Assembly (NCBI RefSeq): GCF_003966975.1
Contig: NZ_AP018437.1
Span: 2,170,001 to 2,234,000, forward strand
Origin: Pelolinea submarina
GTDB lineage: Bacteria > Chloroflexota > Anaerolineae > Anaerolineales > Anaerolineaceae
Direction of reading: 5' to 3'
Length of the DNA stretch: 64,000 nt
Part shown: positions 54,666 through 62,923 of the stretch, in pieces
How positions within the stretch are numbered: position 1 is the first letter of the stretch
How the letters are laid out: each line of letters starts with the position of its first letter
Notes under the pieces: generated by a model
What the model saw: only the letters and a program-made list of their open reading frames with translations
Databases searched by the model: none
Told to the model about the DNA's origin: nothing
Program-made: the position numbers and the translations under genes

Positions 54666-55283
54666 TTAATCTTCGTCCTCAAGCGCTAGGTCTGCATCTT
54701 TGATGTAGATTTTACCCAGCGGCAGCTTGGCGAGGAAACGAGTGGGGATTGCTTGCAGAATACCGAAAGCAGCGATGACGGTGAGTACTTTGTCGAAGAT
54801 ATCCATACCGAATTCAGCAATGAATTGGGACAGGAATTTCGGCAAACCCAAGGTTTCGTGCAGCGGAATGGCGAAGATGGATGAGGTGCCGGTTCCGAAG
54901 TCGAATCCGTATAGGACCCAGGTCATGAGAGAGCCCAGACCGCCGCCGATGAGAGCGAACAGAAGGGAACTGAGCAATGTCTTCCCAAAACTCTTGAATA
55001 CACCCTTCTTGGATAAATATGCAGCAGCAATACCGAACATAATATTGAGGATTGCGTAGAACAGGGTGATGGGATCTGAAATGGAGTTCAATACGTTGGA
55101 GACGAGACCGACGATGATACCGGGCACGACGCCGCAAAGCGCACCAACAACGATGGTGCCAATTGCATCCAGGTAAAGCGGGAGTTTCAACAGTAGAGCA
55201 ATTTGGCCGCCGATGAAGTTCACAGCGATACCGATGGGGATGAGGAACAACGATAACTTATCTATCTTTATTTTATTTGCCAT
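54666..55283 (-). CDS. ECF transporter S component (second ECF system)
   Basis: 205 residues, about five or six helices. LFLIPIGIAVNFIGGQIALLLK, LPLYLDAIGTIVVGALCGVVPG and GLVSNVLNSISDPITLFYAI are typical of S proteins that bind a small organic solute. A charged C-terminal tail (DADLALEDED) follows. It is the first gene of the operon S, T, A, A, PfkB, BtpA, behind a strong promoter. Substrate unknown; the kinase and BtpA neighbours suggest a sugar- or nucleoside-like compound. GGAG before the ATG. Confidence 0.85.
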   Translation of the reverse strand: MANKIKIDKLSLFLIPIGIAVNFIGGQIALLLKLPLYLDAIGTIVVGALCGVVPGIIVGLVSNVLNSISDPITLFYAILNIMFGIAAAYLSKKGVFKSFGKTLLSSLLFALIGGGLGSLMTWVLYGFDFGTGTSSIFAIPLHETLGLPKFLSQFIAEFGMDIFDKVLTVIAAFGILQAIPTRFLAKLPLGKIYIKDADLALEDED

Positions 55284-55617
55284 TTATAAATTCTCCTATT
55301 TAATTTATTTTTAGTGCTTCCCTTATTTTCTGCTCAATTCGTGCTCATCATGGATTTTTATAAAAATCCCACGAATCAAAACATTTACAAAGTATATGAA
55401 TTTCGTATGGTAAAGTCAAGAAATTTTTTGCTAATTACCTTAAATTTTCCGAAAATAATCATAACAGATATCCATTGTTGAACAATGGTGCAAATATAAA
55501 GGCCGACAACCATTATTCCTTGACTTTGCTGAAATGCAATGTAACAATTACATGCTTGACTCATAATCAACGTGCTCTGTTTTGAAAATAGATTATCTCA
55601 ATATCAAGGATTTATAA
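55284..55617. promoter_or_regulatory. Divergent promoter region with two palindromes
   Basis: Gene-free 334 bases between the S-component gene (minus) and the PfkB gene (plus). Minus promoter: TTGACT (55414-55419), 17-base spacer, TATACT (55391-55396). Two palindromes: CCATTGTT-G-AACAATGG (55472-55488) and ATGTAA-CAA-TTACAT (55539-55553). A plus-strand -35 TTGACT at 55519-55524 overlaps the approach to the second one. This suggests one regulator controls both directions; no regulator gene is in the cluster. Confidence 0.7.
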
Positions 55618-56538
55618 ATGCCAAATGCTTATAGTGTGTTTATTGGTGACGTTGCGCTTGACGAGTATTACAAATCCGATTATTGGCCTACGATAAAAGA
55701 TAAGGCTTTGGTGGATGCACTTCCGGCCATTCCAGGAGGTATGATCGCTAATGCTGCCTGTGTTTCCGCCGCGTTGGGGATGAATGTTAAATTTCTAGCG
55801 GCGCTGAACAGCGGCGCGATTACCCGATTTTTACTGGACGACCTGGAAAAAAGCGGTGTGGATACCTCCCTGGTCGTTTTCGATGACACTCTGGCTGACT
55901 CCAAAACCATGATCTTTTTGGTGGGAAATGAACACACCGTGATGATTCCACGGCTGGGTCTTGAGTATATCGAACTGACCCGCGATAAATTAGATATCCT
56001 GGCAAACGCCCAATACATCTATACGACCCCTTCGGAAATTGCTACGCTGCATTGTGCGGATATGGGTAGCGAAGAAATCATCGATTACTGCCGGAGTAAA
56101 GGCGCAAAACTTGTTTATGATGTTGATGTGGATTACATCCAGGATGGCAGCGAAGATCGTTACAAACAATTGGATATTTTATTTTTTAACGAAGTTGGTT
56201 TTGACCGATATCGCGGTACGTTGGATCAGCGTGCGGCCGCAGATCGTCTCTTGGGCTATGGGCTGGAACTGATCATCGTGACGCTTGCCGAAAAAGGTTG
56301 TGTAGTCTATTCAAAAGGTGAAACTATCCATTCTCCGGCTTTTGAAGTTGAGATCGTGGATGTTACCGGCGCGGGTGATACCTTCTGCAGCAGTTTTCTA
56401 TTTGCGCTTTCATTGGATAAAGGAATTAAATATGCTGCGGAGTTTGCCAACGCCGCAGCATCGATTTGTGTAAGCCGGCTGGGTGCCAGAGCCGGCGCAG
56501 TCTCCAGGCAGGAGATTGAGCGGATAATGCGCTTATAG
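55618..56538 (+). CDS. PfkB-family carbohydrate/nucleoside kinase (second copy)
   Basis: 306 residues. FIGDVALDEYY (about 8-18), the substrate signature IPGGMIANAACVSAALGMNVKF (about 38-59, GGxxAN), YDVDVDYIQDG, IVTLAEKGCVVYSKGE and the C-terminal signature VDVTGAGDTFCSSFLFALSL (about 248-267, Asp base). More canonical than the PfkB at 50955. Divergently transcribed from the ECF operon across the palindrome region. AAGGA eight bases before the ATG. Its end overlaps the M24 gene tail-to-tail by 6 bases. Confidence 0.9.
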   Translation: MPNAYSVFIGDVALDEYYKSDYWPTIKDKALVDALPAIPGGMIANAACVSAALGMNVKFLAALNSGAITRFLLDDLEKSGVDTSLVVFDDTLADSKTMIFLVGNEHTVMIPRLGLEYIELTRDKLDILANAQYIYTTPSEIATLHCADMGSEEIIDYCRSKGAKLVYDVDVDYIQDGSEDRYKQLDILFFNEVGFDRYRGTLDQRAAADRLLGYGLELIIVTLAEKGCVVYSKGETIHSPAFEVEIVDVTGAGDTFCSSFLFALSLDKGIKYAAEFANAAASICVSRLGARAGAVSRQEIERIMRL

Positions 56539-57231
56539 TACTTGCAGGACACCCGCTTCGTCGAAATAGTATATATTTTCGCGTTTGAATCCCAGTTTCC
56601 CGCCCTTCTGACGGATGTGGGGTTCAAGCGTGAAAGGCTTTCCCACTTCTTTGAATGAACGAGTTGTACCGCGCTCGATATACACACGATCCTTCTGATC
56701 CATTTCAATGGAATGTCCCAGATTCCCATGGATATCGAGGTTCTCAAAACCCAAACCGATAATTTCATCGTTTAGTTTCAGGAATAATTCCTCATAGGTC
56801 ATTTCCGGTGTCGCAATTTCTTTCAGCTTGGCATGCAGGTAAAGTTCCGCATCCAACCCCTGTCGGAACAATGGATTGCTGGGGGCATCTTCGGGCGCGA
56901 CACCACCATTCTCCATGAATATCGTACGGGCATAGTCACCCCAATAACCGTCCACTGTTGGTGCAATGTCAATTGTGATGACGTCATTTTCAGAGACGCA
57001 GTTCTCATCGCTTGAATAACAATCGTGCCCGGACATGGATTCGATCGAGCGTTTGCCCAGCAGAACCAATGCGCCAATCCCGTGATACCACCACGAATTG
57101 GAGCCTTTCTCAGTCATAAGTTCAAGTGCTTTTTCTTCAATTGTCTTTTCACTCATGCCGACGGTAATGAATTCGTGAAGTTCACTCATGGTTTCTTTGG
57201 CGATATTCTGAGCAATACTGTTTTGATGCAA
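56533..57231 (-). CDS. M24-family metallopeptidase (Xaa-Pro dipeptidase/methionine aminopeptidase fold)
   Basis: 232 residues, the catalytic pita-bread domain only. Metal ligands in order: VITIDIAPTVDGYWGDYART (two Asp), the His in GNLGHSIEMD, the Glu in FTLEPHIR and the last Glu in KRENIYYF. All five are present. No N-terminal creatinase domain, so not a full prolidase. It may cleave a short peptide or a C-N bond in a modified substrate. It converges with the PfkB gene with overlapping stops. Link to the salvage cluster is by position only. Confidence 0.83.
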   Translation of the reverse strand: MHQNSIAQNIAKETMSELHEFITVGMSEKTIEEKALELMTEKGSNSWWYHGIGALVLLGKRSIESMSGHDCYSSDENCVSENDVITIDIAPTVDGYWGDYARTIFMENGGVAPEDAPSNPLFRQGLDAELYLHAKLKEIATPEMTYEELFLKLNDEIIGLGFENLDIHGNLGHSIEMDQKDRVYIERGTTRSFKEVGKPFTLEPHIRQKGGKLGFKRENIYYFDEAGVLQVL

Positions 57232-57309
57232 CGGGCACCTCCAATGCGAGAATTAGATCTCGTGGAATTATATATCATCAAGAGCTGTCAATCTCTCCAG
57301 GATTTAAAG

Positions 57310-57342
57310 AAACAGGTCTGTTTATTAAAAACAGACCTGTTT
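57310..57342. terminator. Strong inverted repeat upstream of the M24 gene
   Basis: AAACAGGTCTGTTT / AAACAGACCTGTTT, perfect 14-bp arms, 5-base loop, between the end of xylA (minus) and the M24 gene. The T-rich tail in the minus sense is short; a likely terminator for the xylan operon. Confidence 0.7.
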
Positions 57343-57391
57343 CATGCCAACCTTTCCCCTGTAATACTAATTAAAGGTGGGATCTTATCAC

Positions 57392-58561
57392 TTAGCGAGC
57401 CCCCAATAAGACCTCGATAGTTAATTGATCAAGACGTTCATACTTCATACCTCTTTGGGCAATAGCCTTTCGATCAAACGGATGGCTTTTTAACGCATTT
57501 ACCTTATCAGATGAATATTTACCAAAATACTGGTTCATCGAACCGTCATCAGCGTTGACCTCAGCCACAATGGCCTGGATTTCACTGTCCGCGTTCCACC
57601 TTTCCGCTTTTTCTTTCAGGATCAGATAGGTGCGCATGCAGCCGCGCGCAAAATCCTTTACACCCTCATAGTCTTCTGTTCGGTACGCGTGCGCATCGAA
57701 GTGGCGGCTTCCGTCATAATGGTTATCCTCCAACAATTTGACCAGGAAAAAGGCGCTCTTGGGATTAACACTGCCAAAACGAAAATCCTGATCATAACGT
57801 CCAAAGGCTTGGTCGTTCAGGTCAATATGGAAAAGTTTTCCGGCATCCATAGCCTGTGCAACGCCATGAGTGAAGTTCAATCCGGCCATGTGTTCATGGG
57901 CAACTTCAGGATTCACACCGACCATTTCGGGGTAATCTAACGTCTCAATGAACCCCAGCATATGGCCAGTTGTGGCATTATACATATCGCCGCGCGGTTC
58001 ATTGGGTTTGGCTTCCAGCGCAAACTTCAAGTCGTAATTCTGGTCCTTTACATATTCACACAAGTAATTCATCGCTTCACGGGATCGCTTGATCGAAGTA
58101 ATGGGATCCTTGGTGGCATCGCTTTCAACGCCTTCGCGCCCGCCCCAGAATACGTATACCTTGGCGCCCAATTCAACGCCCAAGTCAATCGCCTTGATGG
58201 TTTTCTGCAACGCATAAGCTCGAACCTTCGGATCGTTCGCGGTAAATGCGCCGTCCTTGAAAATTGGTTCATAGAATAAGTTGGTTGTGGCCATCGGTAC
58301 AACCAGCCCGGTTTCAGCTAATGCTTTCTTGAAATCTCGAACAATTTGGTCCCGTTCCGAGGGCGTTGCATCAATGGGAACCAGATCATTGTCATGAAAG
58401 TTGACACCCCATGCGCCTACTTCAGCTAACAAATGGACCAACTCCACCGGAGTTATCTTTTCACGCACGGATGCGCCAAAAGGATCACTGCCGGTATTCC
58501 CTACGGTCCATAGACCAAAAGTGAATTTATGCTCGGGTTTTGGTTTATATTCAGTCATCAT
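57392..58561 (-). CDS. xylA: Xylose isomerase
   Basis: 389 residues, close to the short actinobacterial type. [18 protein letters not shown] (about 12-29), catalytic base region [11 protein letters not shown] (about 53-63, His-Asp-Asp), [12 protein letters not shown] (about 135-146), metal ligands [12 protein letters not shown] (about 181-192), [19 protein letters not shown] (about 243-250) and [10 protein letters not shown] (about 287-296). It turns xylose into xylulose. 12 bases after the GH3 gene with AAGGAG, so one transcript with it. No xylulokinase is in the window. Confidence 0.97.
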   Translation of the reverse strand: MMTEYKPKPEHKFTFGLWTVGNTGSDPFGASVREKITPVELVHLLAEVGAWGVNFHDNDLVPIDATPSERDQIVRDFKKALAETGLVVPMATTNLFYEPIFKDGAFTANDPKVRAYALQKTIKAIDLGVELGAKVYVFWGGREGVESDATKDPITSIKRSREAMNYLCEYVKDQNYDLKFALEAKPNEPRGDMYNATTGHMLGFIETLDYPEMVGVNPEVAHEHMAGLNFTHGVAQAMDAGKLFHIDLNDQAFGRYDQDFRFGSVNPKSAFFLVKLLEDNHYDGSRHFDAHAYRTEDYEGVKDFARGCMRTYLILKEKAERWNADSEIQAIVAEVNADDGSMNQYFGKYSSDKVNALKSHPFDRKAIAQRGMKYERLDQLTIEVLLGAR

Positions 58562-58573
58562 ATTTTGCTCCTT

Positions 58574-60718
58574 CTATCCAATAGTAAAATTCATAGAAAT
58601 CGGTTTGGGTGCACCCAAATCCTGTCCACGTTTTCCGGGAGAGCATCCCCCCACCTCCAACCGGAAATCGCCTGGTTCAAGCGTGAGTTTTCCGTCATCG
58701 TTGAAAAACGACATCATCTCAGGCGTTATTATGAATTCCACTTTTTGCTTTTCCCCGCTCTCAAGCATTACCCGCGTGAATCCAATTAAATGGTGGATGG
58801 GGACAATGGTGGATGCTTCCAAATCAGACAGGTAGAACTGAACGACTTCCGGGGCTGTTATCGCACCGATATTCTGCACCATAACGCTGACACTCAGCGA
58901 ATCTCCAAGCTCGATCTTCTCTTTCTCAAGTTTCAAATCATTATACGCAAATTGGCTGTAGCTCAATCCAAATCCAAATGGATAGAGCGGTTCTTTTTCC
59001 ATATAGCGGTATGTGCGGCCTGCCATACTGTAATCATCGAATGCCGGGATTTGATCCAGCGACTTCGGGAATGTCAGCGGCAGTTTGCCGGAAGGAGACG
59101 CATCGCCAAAAAGCACATCCGCCACCGCCCGGCCGCCTTCCATACCCGGATACCAGATGAACAGAATGGCATCCACCATATCTTCAACATCCCCCAACGC
59201 AATCGGGCTTCCTCCGGTTAATACCAGGACGATCTTGGTACCTAAAATTGCCAATTCCTTAATGTAATTTACCTGGCTGGCCGGTAACGAAATACTGTGG
59301 CGATCACCATCCTCCGGAGACAATAAGGATTCTCCTTCCTCGCCTTCCAGGAATGAGGAGAAACCGCCGCACACGATAGCCAAATCGGATGATTGGGCCA
59401 TTCCCGGCGCCCAGGTTTCTTTGATCTCACGTGGATGCTTCAACATGGCTCCGGTGGTGTATTCCATCCCCATCCCCTCAGGAATGCGCCCGGTAATTCC
59501 TTCCAGCATCGTTACCATCTGGTCATTGAAGCCGTAATAGTTACCCAAAAGGACTTCCGTGCTGGTGGCATTTGGCCCGGTAACAAAGATCTTTTTGGTG
59601 GTTGGTTTGATCGGGAGGATGTTGTCCTTATTTTTAAGCAGCACCACTGATTCAACCGCGGTTTGGTAGGCCAATTTTCGATTTGCATCGCATCCCACTA
59701 CATCCATCGAAATGGACGTAAACGGAACCTGATCCGGTGGGTCGAACATCCCTAACTTGAAGCGTGAAAGCAGCGAACGCTCAAGCGCGTGATCCACATC
59801 TTCCTCGGTGATCAACCCGCGCTCAATGGCTTCCGGTATTTCGTCGAAGACATGGTCGCATCCCAGGTCGCAGCCGCGTTTGATAGCCAAAGCCGCCGAT
59901 TCCGGTGCGTCCTTCGTCACTTTATGGTTGAGATGGAAATCTGCAAGCGCCCAACAATCCGAAACATAATGCCCCTTGAATTTCCATTCTCCCCGCAGGA
60001 TATCCTCGATTAACAATTTACTGGCACAGCATACCTCGCCTAATGTTCGGTTATACGCACCCATCACGGCTTCGACATCCGCGTCCTGTACCAATTTCTT
60101 GAAAGCCGGCAGGTATGTGTCATATAACTCGCGTTTGGTTACAATCGCGTTAAACGTATGGCGTTCTTTTTCCGGTCCCGAATGAACCGCGAAATGCTTC
60201 GCGCATGCGGCAGTTTTCAGATATTTCGGATCATTCCCTTGCAAGCCTTTTACAAAAGCTGCAGCCAATTCTCCGGTAAGGAAAGGATCCTCTCCCCAGG
60301 TTTCCTGTCCCCGCCCCCAACGCGGATCGCGGAAAATATTGACGTTAGGCGACCAAAAATTCAACCCCTGATATTGGTCAGTGTATCCATTCCGCTTCAG
60401 CGCGGCATGATATTTCGCACGGCCCTCATCGCTGATGGCAGAAGCAACCTTCTTGATCAAATCTTTGTCCCAAGTCGCGGCCATACCGATGGCCTGTGGG
60501 AAGACAGTCGCTCGGCCGTTGCGCGCCACACCATGCAATGCTTCGCTCCAATAGTTGTATGCCGGTATGTTTAAGCGCGGAATACCCTTTGCGGGATGGC
60601 TCATCAAACCTACTTTTTCCTCCAGGGTTAACTGCCCAACGAGGTCTACGACTCTTTCTTCAAAAGGTAACGTCGTATCCAGATACGATCGGTCACTCGC
60701 TTTATTGTCTTCTTTCAT
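58574..60718 (-). CDS. GH3 beta-xylosidase/beta-glucosidase
   Basis: 714 residues with no signal peptide, so it acts inside the cell. N-terminal barrel: YNYWSEALHGVARNGRATVF (about 53-72, the plant-type xylosidase pattern), SPNVNIFRDPRWGRGQETWG (about 124-143), CAKHFAVHSGPEKERHTFN, and the nucleophile in GHYVSDCWALADFH (about 250-263). The second domain has GFSSFLEGEEGE with the acid/base region, and a fibronectin-III-like C-terminus starts near YPFGFGLSYSQFAYNDLKL (about 609-627). The pair with xylA points to xylo-oligosaccharide use. AGGAG before the ATG. Confidence 0.93.
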   Translation of the reverse strand: MKEDNKASDRSYLDTTLPFEERVVDLVGQLTLEEKVGLMSHPAKGIPRLNIPAYNYWSEALHGVARNGRATVFPQAIGMAATWDKDLIKKVASAISDEGRAKYHAALKRNGYTDQYQGLNFWSPNVNIFRDPRWGRGQETWGEDPFLTGELAAAFVKGLQGNDPKYLKTAACAKHFAVHSGPEKERHTFNAIVTKRELYDTYLPAFKKLVQDADVEAVMGAYNRTLGEVCCASKLLIEDILRGEWKFKGHYVSDCWALADFHLNHKVTKDAPESAALAIKRGCDLGCDHVFDEIPEAIERGLITEEDVDHALERSLLSRFKLGMFDPPDQVPFTSISMDVVGCDANRKLAYQTAVESVVLLKNKDNILPIKPTTKKIFVTGPNATSTEVLLGNYYGFNDQMVTMLEGITGRIPEGMGMEYTTGAMLKHPREIKETWAPGMAQSSDLAIVCGGFSSFLEGEEGESLLSPEDGDRHSISLPASQVNYIKELAILGTKIVLVLTGGSPIALGDVEDMVDAILFIWYPGMEGGRAVADVLFGDASPSGKLPLTFPKSLDQIPAFDDYSMAGRTYRYMEKEPLYPFGFGLSYSQFAYNDLKLEKEKIELGDSLSVSVMVQNIGAITAPEVVQFYLSDLEASTIVPIHHLIGFTRVMLESGEKQKVEFIITPEMMSFFNDDGKLTLEPGDFRLEVGGCSPGKRGQDLGAPKPISMNFTIG

Positions 60719-60913
60719 AACGCTCCTCTTAGCAAGACAGAAAAAGGTATTTCTCCTTCTTCGGTAATTTTTATTTACAACGTGCCACTAATAAAAGTTT
60801 TTCTTCTTTTCAAAGACTTTCATTCTGGTTGGATGAACCAACCGGAATTATTTTCCATTACAAACTATGGATAACGCGTCTTTTTTCTCTACGAATCATC
60901 ATGATTAATACTG

Positions 60914-61783
60914 TTATCCTTTCACAGCTCCGGCGGTTAACCCGGATATAATCTGTCGTTCCGCGAAGAAATAAAAAATAATCGTTGGAATGGCAGATAA
61001 GGCCACAAATGCTGAAACCAAAGCCAAGTCCTGTCCATATTGTCCCTGGAATTGCATCGTACCCAGAGGCAGCGTCCATAGGTTGTTGCTGTTTAAGACT
61101 ACCAAAGGGACCAGTAAATCGTTCCAGCTGGCAATCATCACCAAAGCACCAACTGCTGATAAGGATGGTTTTACCAGGGGCAGCATAATGCGGCGGAAAA
61201 AGTCAAAATTAGTACATCCATCCATATAAGCCGCGTCTTGTAAATCCATTGGTACCGCGGTAAAAAATCCACGCAGGATCATGATATTGCCTGACAATTG
61301 AAACGCGATCTGCACCAGGATAACCCCCCATAATTTGTCGATCATTGGTATGCCTATCTGCTCCATTTGCCGTAATACAAAATAAACAGGCAAAATTGCC
61401 ACATTAATCGGGAACATAAGTCCAACGGTGAATAAATTTAAGAAAAAATTCTTTCCGTTGAATTGCATACGTGCGAAGACAAATGCGGCCAATGCGCATA
61501 TAGCGACAGTTCCGGATGTCGTGGCTACCATGACAATCAAACTGTTCTTTAACATATTCCAAAAACTGGGCGTATTCAATATATGGCGAATATTGCTCCA
61601 ATCCGGCGGATTGGGTACAGCATAGGGATGTGAATACATCTGGCCTGTTGTTTTTACGCTTCCAAACATCAAGATCACGATAGGGACAAAGATCATTATG
61701 GTGGCACAGGTTAGAAAGATGTAGGTTATCGCCCGGGGCATTGTTTTGCGCATCCATCGCGGAGGAGTAATGTATTTACCCAT
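60914..61783 (-). CDS. CUT1 sugar ABC permease (MalG type), xyloside cluster
   Basis: 289 residues, six helices. The EAA loop region is FTAVPMDLQDAAYMDGCTNFDF and RIMLPLVKPSLSAVGAL (about 179-215). C-terminal GLTAGAVKG tail. It follows the partner permease by 13 bases and precedes the GH3-xylA genes (195-base gap). Probably carries xylo-oligosaccharides. No ATPase in the cluster. Confidence 0.93.
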   Translation of the reverse strand: MGKYITPPRWMRKTMPRAITYIFLTCATIMIFVPIVILMFGSVKTTGQMYSHPYAVPNPPDWSNIRHILNTPSFWNMLKNSLIVMVATTSGTVAICALAAFVFARMQFNGKNFFLNLFTVGLMFPINVAILPVYFVLRQMEQIGIPMIDKLWGVILVQIAFQLSGNIMILRGFFTAVPMDLQDAAYMDGCTNFDFFRRIMLPLVKPSLSAVGALVMIASWNDLLVPLVVLNSNNLWTLPLGTMQFQGQYGQDLALVSAFVALSAIPTIIFYFFAERQIISGLTAGAVKG

Positions 61784-61796
61784 TAGTGCATCCTTT

Positions 61797-62741
61797 CTAT
61801 AACCCTGTAAGGTAATCTGGTTTCCGTGTCAATGCCTGGTAGATCAACGAGAAAATCATACACAGAATGAACATGATTATGGCCACCGCAGACCCATAGC
61901 CCAATTGGAATCGTACAAACCCAAACCGGTACATGTACGTTGCCATCGTTTCGCTGGCATTGACCGGCCCCCCTTTGGTCATCACCCAGACTAGAATAAA
62001 CTGCTGAATTGACCCCAACACAGACATATAGACTGATGTCTTGATGGTGCTGCCCAATAAAGGCAGTGTGATGAAGAGGAAATTTTGAATTGAATTTGCG
62101 CCATCGATGCGCGCAGCCTCTTCGATTTCCTTCGGGATATTTTGTAGTCCGGTCAGATACAACAACATGTGGAATCCGAAATATTTCCAGGTTAGCGTAA
62201 CGAAAATCGCGAAAATAACGATTTTCATATCTGCCAACCAGGCAATTGGTTCCAGCCCAAACATCACCATGATAGCATTCAAGATCCCTCTTTCCGGATC
62301 AGGGTTATAGAGCAGCATCCACATGATGGCCGTGTTTACTTCTGAAAGGACATACGGCAGAAAAAATACTGTGCGGAACAACGATCGTCCAGGCAGATCA
62401 CGCCCAACTAAAACCGCCAGGATCAAAGCCAGGGGCAATTGGATTCCCAATGACAACACAATAATCAGGAGCACATTTTTTATTGCTTTAAGGAAGACTT
62501 CATCTGTTAATATTTTTCGGTAATTATCTATACCGATGTAGTCCACCGCGGGTCCAAAGCCTTTCCAATTGAAAGTACTGAAATACAACGAACGAAATAT
62601 CGGATAGATCACAAAAAGACTGAAAAGGACTAAAGCCGGCAGTAAAAAGAGCGCGATGACAAAGCGATCCTGAATTCGCCTACGGCTGATAGAGTTCTTC
62701 TTGAGGTTGAGTTCTTTTTGAGCAGCGGGAATCAATTGCAT
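61797..62741 (-). CDS. CUT1 sugar ABC permease (MalF type), xyloside cluster
   Basis: 314 residues, six helices, basic N-terminus KKNSISRRRIQDRF. The EAA loop is EIEEAARIDGANSIQNFLF and ITLPLLGSTIK (about 207-236). Forms the channel with the next permease. A hairpin and about 180 bases separate it from the binding-protein gene, as in the other CUT1 cluster of this window. Confidence 0.94.
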   Translation of the reverse strand: MQLIPAAQKELNLKKNSISRRRIQDRFVIALFLLPALVLFSLFVIYPIFRSLYFSTFNWKGFGPAVDYIGIDNYRKILTDEVFLKAIKNVLLIIVLSLGIQLPLALILAVLVGRDLPGRSLFRTVFFLPYVLSEVNTAIMWMLLYNPDPERGILNAIMVMFGLEPIAWLADMKIVIFAIFVTLTWKYFGFHMLLYLTGLQNIPKEIEEAARIDGANSIQNFLFITLPLLGSTIKTSVYMSVLGSIQQFILVWVMTKGGPVNASETMATYMYRFGFVRFQLGYGSAVAIIMFILCMIFSLIYQALTRKPDYLTGL

Positions 62742-62868
62742 TATTTACTCTTTCTTTAATTCTCCGTAAAACACTGAATCTATTCATCCAACAATTTATC
62801 CGCAGGAACTCAAAGATATGTCTATCCTTTATCCGGCTGCGAAAAAGGTATTCACTGATGATTTAGAA

Positions 62869-62908
62869 ACAGGTGCGTTTCGGCACAATCAGGACCGAAC
62901 GCACCTGT
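62869..62908 (-). terminator. Intercistronic hairpin after the binding-protein gene
   Basis: ACAGGTGCGTTTCGG (62869-62883) pairs with CCGAACGCACCTGT (62895-62908), one bulged base, 11-base loop. Same position as the hairpin at 43777 in the other CUT1 operon. Confidence 0.65.
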
Positions 62909-62923
62909 CTCGATTACCTTAGA

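Noticed and set aside
57287..57292. TTGACA on the minus strand before the M24 gene
   Set aside because: The nearest TATAAT is only 13 bases away, too close for a normal promoter; left unassigned.
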